Assembly (NCBI GenBank): GCA_964564015.1
Contig: CAZLZR010000016.1
Location: 1-64,000 of the forward strand
Source: Acetivibrio sp964564015
Lineage (GTDB): Bacteria > Bacillota > Clostridia > Acetivibrionales > Acetivibrionaceae
DNA: 64,000 bases
Direction: 5' to 3'
In this document: piece by piece, positions 60,535 to 64,000 of the stretch
Layout of the letters: the number at the start of each line of letters is the position of its first letter
Numbering within the stretch: position 1 is the first letter of the stretch
Made by a program: the position numbers and the translations under genes
Notes under the pieces: model-generated
What the model was told of the DNA's origin: nothing
Databases searched by the model: none
What the model saw: the letters and a program-made list of their open reading frames with translations, nothing else

Positions 60535-61578
60535 TTAAATATGCCCTTCGTTAATAATTACTTCAATATTCATTACTTCCTGCAAAAATGTAACTGGAAC
60601 AAAAGTTCTAGATCCTTTAAGTTCCGGTACTTGATTTAAAGTAGTTTTCAAATCATTGCATAAATATTCGCTTTTTCCTATTTGAAGACTTAAGCTTTGA
60701 TTCTCTTTAATTAAGTTCACACTTTTTGTGTCACTAATCCAATTAACTTCATAACCTAACTCGGAAGCAACTTTCCTCACTGGAACCATCCACTCACCAG
60801 CTTCATTTTTGTAGAACGTTTCTGTTTGTTCGTCATAATACAATTCTCTACCGTTTATGGAAATAACCCCGGCTAAAGTAGAAATAATTATTTTGTCCCC
60901 CTTCTTTTCTTGCACTTTTTCAGGTAGTAAAACAACCTTTTCGGGATTTACCTGTGCAGGAATACTTAAAGTCATTATTTCTGACCACATAAGCAATTCA
61001 CTACCCATTTTAATGTCATTAACCGAAATCATATTACGGGTTTTATATGGTAGAAGTACCGTATCACTTCCTATTCTGATAATATATTCTCCATCTTCAT
61101 CAGTAACAGTAGCCAATCCTTTTTCATCAATATCAATACTTCCAACCTTTATGTATTTTGCAGGTGACTTTTTGTCCAGATCAGTTAAGATAACATATGC
61201 CGGTGATTGTGGTGGAATACTTCGTGTTTCAATCTTTGATGCTATAACACAAATTTTATCACCTTTCTTGATTTCTGCAATATTCTTCGGAATTCCATTT
61301 TCGTTATCCATAACAACGGTGCTTTCATCAATGTTAAATTTCCTCTGAATTTCTCCGCTTCCCTTTGCAAGAATGCTTACAACTTTACCCTCTTCAGAAT
61401 TAACTTCCTCAACTTCTACAATGTATGAAATAGTTTTTGCCTGATCTTCAATAGTTACTACGTTTACCTCCTCAGAGCTTGTTGTCATTAATCCTTCATT
61501 TGCAAAAGATACAGCACTTGACATAATAAGCATTCCAGAGAAAATCAATGATAAAATTGCTTTTTTTGATTTTTTCAT
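60535..61578 (-). CDS. secreted protein with copper-amine-oxidase-type N-terminal domain
   Basis: A 347-residue exported protein: signal peptide (MKKSKKAILSLIFSGMLIMS .. SFAN), a repeated beta-domain in the middle and a C-terminal Cu_amine_oxidN1-like domain (INGRELYYDEQTETFYKNEA ... WMVPVRKVASELGYEVNW ... SRTFVPVTFLQEVM). Such domains are common in clostridial surface proteins, probably for cell-wall binding. The ATG at 61578 follows GGAGGT. Confidence 0.8.
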   Translation of the reverse strand: MKKSKKAILSLIFSGMLIMSSAVSFANEGLMTTSSEEVNVVTIEDQAKTISYIVEVEEVNSEEGKVVSILAKGSGEIQRKFNIDESTVVMDNENGIPKNIAEIKKGDKICVIASKIETRSIPPQSPAYVILTDLDKKSPAKYIKVGSIDIDEKGLATVTDEDGEYIIRIGSDTVLLPYKTRNMISVNDIKMGSELLMWSEIMTLSIPAQVNPEKVVLLPEKVQEKKGDKIIISTLAGVISINGRELYYDEQTETFYKNEAGEWMVPVRKVASELGYEVNWISDTKSVNLIKENQSLSLQIGKSEYLCNDLKTTLNQVPELKGSRTFVPVTFLQEVMNIEVIINEGHI

Positions 61579-61678
61579 GCGAATAACCTCCATAGATTTT
61601 TTATTTTTCATACTTATTAGACACGAAAAAAGTATAAAAGGTTCATAAAAAAAACATAAATTTTAAAAATTGAATTAC

Positions 61679-61755
61679 TAAGGGATAACGAAAAAATAAC
61701 ATCCTATTTTCATATTTTGAAAACATTATCAAATCAAGTTTTTTCGTTATCCAGA
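61679..61755. repeat. hairpin repeat family 1, copy d
   Basis: AGGGATAACGAAAAAATAAC and AAGTTTTTTCGTTATCC arms. It matches copy b (36331-36408, reversed) almost base for base, including the TATATTTTAGTCATACCT tail at 61765-61781. Confidence 0.8.
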
Positions 61756-61780
61756 GTATGAATTTATATTTTAGTCATAC

Positions 61781-62971
61781 CTAATTATACACTATAACTA
61801 TTCCCCCATGCCTCGTAAGCCTATCCTGATCTTCCAGAGATACCAAGTCCCCCCAAAGTTTCTCCAAATAGCAATCCCCAGCATCAAAAACCACAACTTT
61901 ATTGACAACCGCCCTTATTATCTCATTTGTAATTCCTCCGCAACTCAACTTATTCCTAAGCATACTCACTATTTGCGAGGTATCCGGAGAACTCCGATTC
62001 TTTTCCATCAGCACCAGAATCTCCCCTCTTAATAATCCAACCTTCTCTTCCAACTGCCGGTTCATCCGGATAAACAAATCCTCCGATATTTTCTCCTCAA
62101 GCCTATCCTGATAGAGCATCTCCTGCTGCTTTAGTTTCAGGCTCAGCTGTTTTTCCAGTCTCTCAATTTCAATTTCGCTGTTATCAACACAAAATAACTT
62201 TTCAACCTTTTCTCTCAATTTTAAATCAACCTCTATCATATCAATCAGCTTTGTAATATCCTCCATTACAATACCGGTCAGTTCTTCCTCCTTTATATGA
62301 TGGCTGGTACAATCAGTTCTTCCGTTTTTGCTGTAACTACTGCAAATGTATGACATAGGCCTGTCTTTCCTCGACCTTGCAAACATTACACTGCCGCATT
62401 TGCCACAGTATACGATACCTCTGAAAAGGTGTATAACCCCTTTATGCGGGCCGGAATCCACACTCTTTTCCCCCCTCATTTTCTGAACCCGGTAAAATTC
62501 TTCCTTGCCGATTATAGGCTCATGTGTATTCTCAGTTATGACCCATCTATCTTCGGGCAAGCGCCTGGTTTTTTTACTTTTAAAGCTTATTCTCTCACTT
62601 ATTCCCTGCACTGTATCTCCGATGTACACCCTATTGCACAGAATCCTCCTTACACCTACAGGATTCCATGTACTCTTTGAAGGCGAAGGACACACTCTTT
62701 GATTTAAATAGTCTGCTATGTGGCTATACCCCCACCCCTCCTGATAGAGCCTGTATATCTCCTTGACCACCTTAGCCTCATCAGTATTCACAATCAGCTT
62801 GTTTTTTTCATCCGGAGACTTTAAATAACCAAAGGGTGAATTACCGATATATTCACCCTTTTGTATCTTAAACCTTATATTTGCTCGTATTTTTCTCGAA
62901 ATATCCTTGATATACCTTTCATTGTATATATTATGATAGACGTATTTGAAAAAGCTGTTATAAAGTCTCAA
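61781..62971 (-). pseudogene. serine recombinase remnant lacking the catalytic domain
   Basis: A 396-residue frame that begins at the recombinase domain (IRANIRFKIQKGEYIGNSPFGY ... RRILCNRVYIGD), continues through the zinc ribbon (YCGKCGSVMFARSR ... YICSSY) and coiled coil. The N-terminal 100-120 residues, including the catalytic Ser, are missing and are not found upstream. It is therefore inactive alone, unless rearranged. It has no attachment sites visible nearby. The end abuts family-1 repeat copy d. Confidence 0.85.
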
Positions 62972-63019
62972 TCATAAATAATGTTCTCCTGACTTTTTTC
63001 TAAACTGATGTTATAAATG

Positions 63020-63048
63020 TTGTCAACTATTTATAGCTAAGGTATAAT
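63020..63048 (+). promoter_or_regulatory. sigma-A promoter
   Basis: TTGTCA (63020-63025) and TATAAT (63043-63048) separated by 17 bases, just before the gene at 63069. Confidence 0.75.
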
Positions 63049-63068
63049 TATGGTTGGGAGGCAGGTTT

Positions 63069-63431
63069 ATGCTAATTGATTCAGAACAAAGGAATATTTC
63101 AAAGCCAAAACATTCAAAGTTGAGCATAATAACTTTAGGTATTTTTGTATCACCCGTTATACCATTTATTCTTATATTTGCTTTTACCTATAGGATAATT
63201 CCAATGTTTCTTAATTATGATCAGTGTTTGTTACTAAGTTCATTTTCTATACAATGGTGCATTTTGGCCCCTATTCTTTCCCTTATACTTTCAATTATTG
63301 ACTTAAAAAGTCCTGGTAGAGCAAAAATTTTACCCAAAATCATACTGATTACCTGTAGCATAATTATTTGCCTTGGGATTATTATATCGGTCATTGCACC
63401 AATTTATGAAGTAAATCGTTTATTTAATTAA
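63069..63431 (+). CDS. small polytopic membrane protein
   Basis: A 120-residue protein with three membrane helices (IITLGIFVSPVIPFILIFAF; LSSFSIQWCILAPILSLILS; ILITCSIIICLGIIISVIAP). No family recognised. GGGAGGCAGG precedes the ATG. It has a good sigma-A promoter and is probably cotranscribed with the partial gene at 63548. Confidence 0.65.
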   Translation: MLIDSEQRNISKPKHSKLSIITLGIFVSPVIPFILIFAFTYRIIPMFLNYDQCLLLSSFSIQWCILAPILSLILSIIDLKSPGRAKILPKIILITCSIIICLGIIISVIAPIYEVNRLFN

Positions 63432-63547
63432 AAGTTGAACCAATACATGTAGATTTTGATAATTATTCGATGACCTTTATAACTCATTACAAATTTAAAG
63501 AAGCCTTAAAAAGTGTTTCAACAAAATGAAAGGCAAGAGAGGTAATC

Positions 63548-64000
63548 ATGACTTTTAAGTATTATCCAAGGTATTTTTGTATTGGTATATTGACTATTTT
63601 TAATTCTATTGTAACTTATTTTACTGGCCTTAAAGTAACAACTTATATTTTTTACATCATAAGCATAGTTCTCTTGTCCTTTATTTTTGGGTTCAGGTAC
63701 ACTTTGGACAATAACATCTTGTCTAAGTACTTTATATTTATTAAAATTCAGGAAGTAGATGTTTTCAAAATTCATGAAGTTGAAATTGTAACAGTTAAAC
63801 AAGCGGGAACATTTTATGTTTATATAGGTAAAAATGCAAAAGAAAACAAAGAAAGTGGATATTATTTAGTTTTTGAAAACGGAGAACGAATAAAAGTAAA
63901 CTGCGGATATCAAAATGAAAATAGAGAAACTCTGGGAAAATATATCATTAAAAAATATGGTAAGAGAAGCAAGAATATCGAAAAGTACAAATGGACAAAC
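63548..64000 (+). CDS. membrane protein with PH-like C-terminus, cut by window edge
   Basis: An open frame of 151 codons, running off the window. Two N-terminal helices (about 8-45) are followed by a beta-rich soluble part (IFIKIQEVDVFKIHEVEIVT ... GTFYVYIGKNAKENK ... YYLVFENGERIKVNC), which resembles bacterial PH domains in YdbT-like proteins. GAGAGGTAATC precedes the ATG. Confidence 0.65.
   Translation, partial: MTFKYYPRYFCIGILTIFNSIVTYFTGLKVTTYIFYIISIVLLSFIFGFRYTLDNNILSKYFIFIKIQEVDVFKIHEVEIVTVKQAGTFYVYIGKNAKENKESGYYLVFENGERIKVNCGYQNENRETLGKYIIKKYGKRSKNIEKYKWTN

Noticed and set aside
1..64000. tRNA, rRNA and CRISPR arrays
   Set aside because: No tRNA or rRNA-like sequence and no regularly spaced repeats were seen by eye.

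Overview
The window is AT-rich DNA from an anaerobic, spore-forming low-GC Firmicute. Dockerin-bearing secreted enzymes (a GH9 cellulase at 49.6-51.7 kb and a dockerin/metalloprotease-like protein at 58.3-59.2 kb) point to a cellulosome-producing clostridium of the Acetivibrio (Clostridium) thermocellum type. The genus is an inference.

Layout: 0-1 kb has small genes and a c-di-GMP-I riboswitch with no gene behind it. 1.1-8.5 kb is a Tad/Flp pilus locus on the minus strand (tadC, tadB, tadA, tadZ/cpaE, cpaB, TadG-like, tadE and three Flp pilin genes, one only 55 codons long). tadB and tadC are joined by an apparent deletion. 8.7-10.6 kb is degU/degS. 10.9-25.6 kb is the sporulation gene ylbJ split by a 13.4 kb element. 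25.9-37.9 kb is mostly housekeeping (coaD, rsmD, recG, rpmB, an FtsA-like gene, nth, glgA) plus a diguanylate cyclase. 38-49 kb has two HD-GYP proteins, htrA beside a two-component pair, apgM and membrane proteins. 49.5-64 kb has cellulosome genes, a PEP-utilising enzyme beside a MerR/TipA regulator, a LexA-boxed dinB cassette, and a recombinase remnant.

The most interesting region is ylbJ. Its first 120 codons lie at 10914-11273 and its last 302 at 24659-25567, both on the plus strand and in compatible frame. The junctions have the form expected of attL and attR for a large serine integrase: a shared core, a near-symmetric reconstructed attP, and an outer motif 5 bp further from the core in attP than in attB. 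Excision would restore a 422-codon ylbJ. The element carries three large serine recombinases, small DNA-binding proteins, and an operon of ribbon-helix-helix regulator, DNA methyltransferase, double-GHKL ATPase/histidine kinase (split at an A8 run) and receiver-domain protein. I propose that it is a skin-like element removed from the mother cell during sporulation, carrying what may be an undescribed signalling-type defence or modification system. Both points are inferences.

A second theme is c-di-GMP: the riboswitch, one GGEEF cyclase and two HD-GYP proteins share the window with the pilus locus. At least two families of intergenic inverted-repeat elements, a 205 bp four-stem palindromic structure and a 56 bp perfect palindrome are also present.
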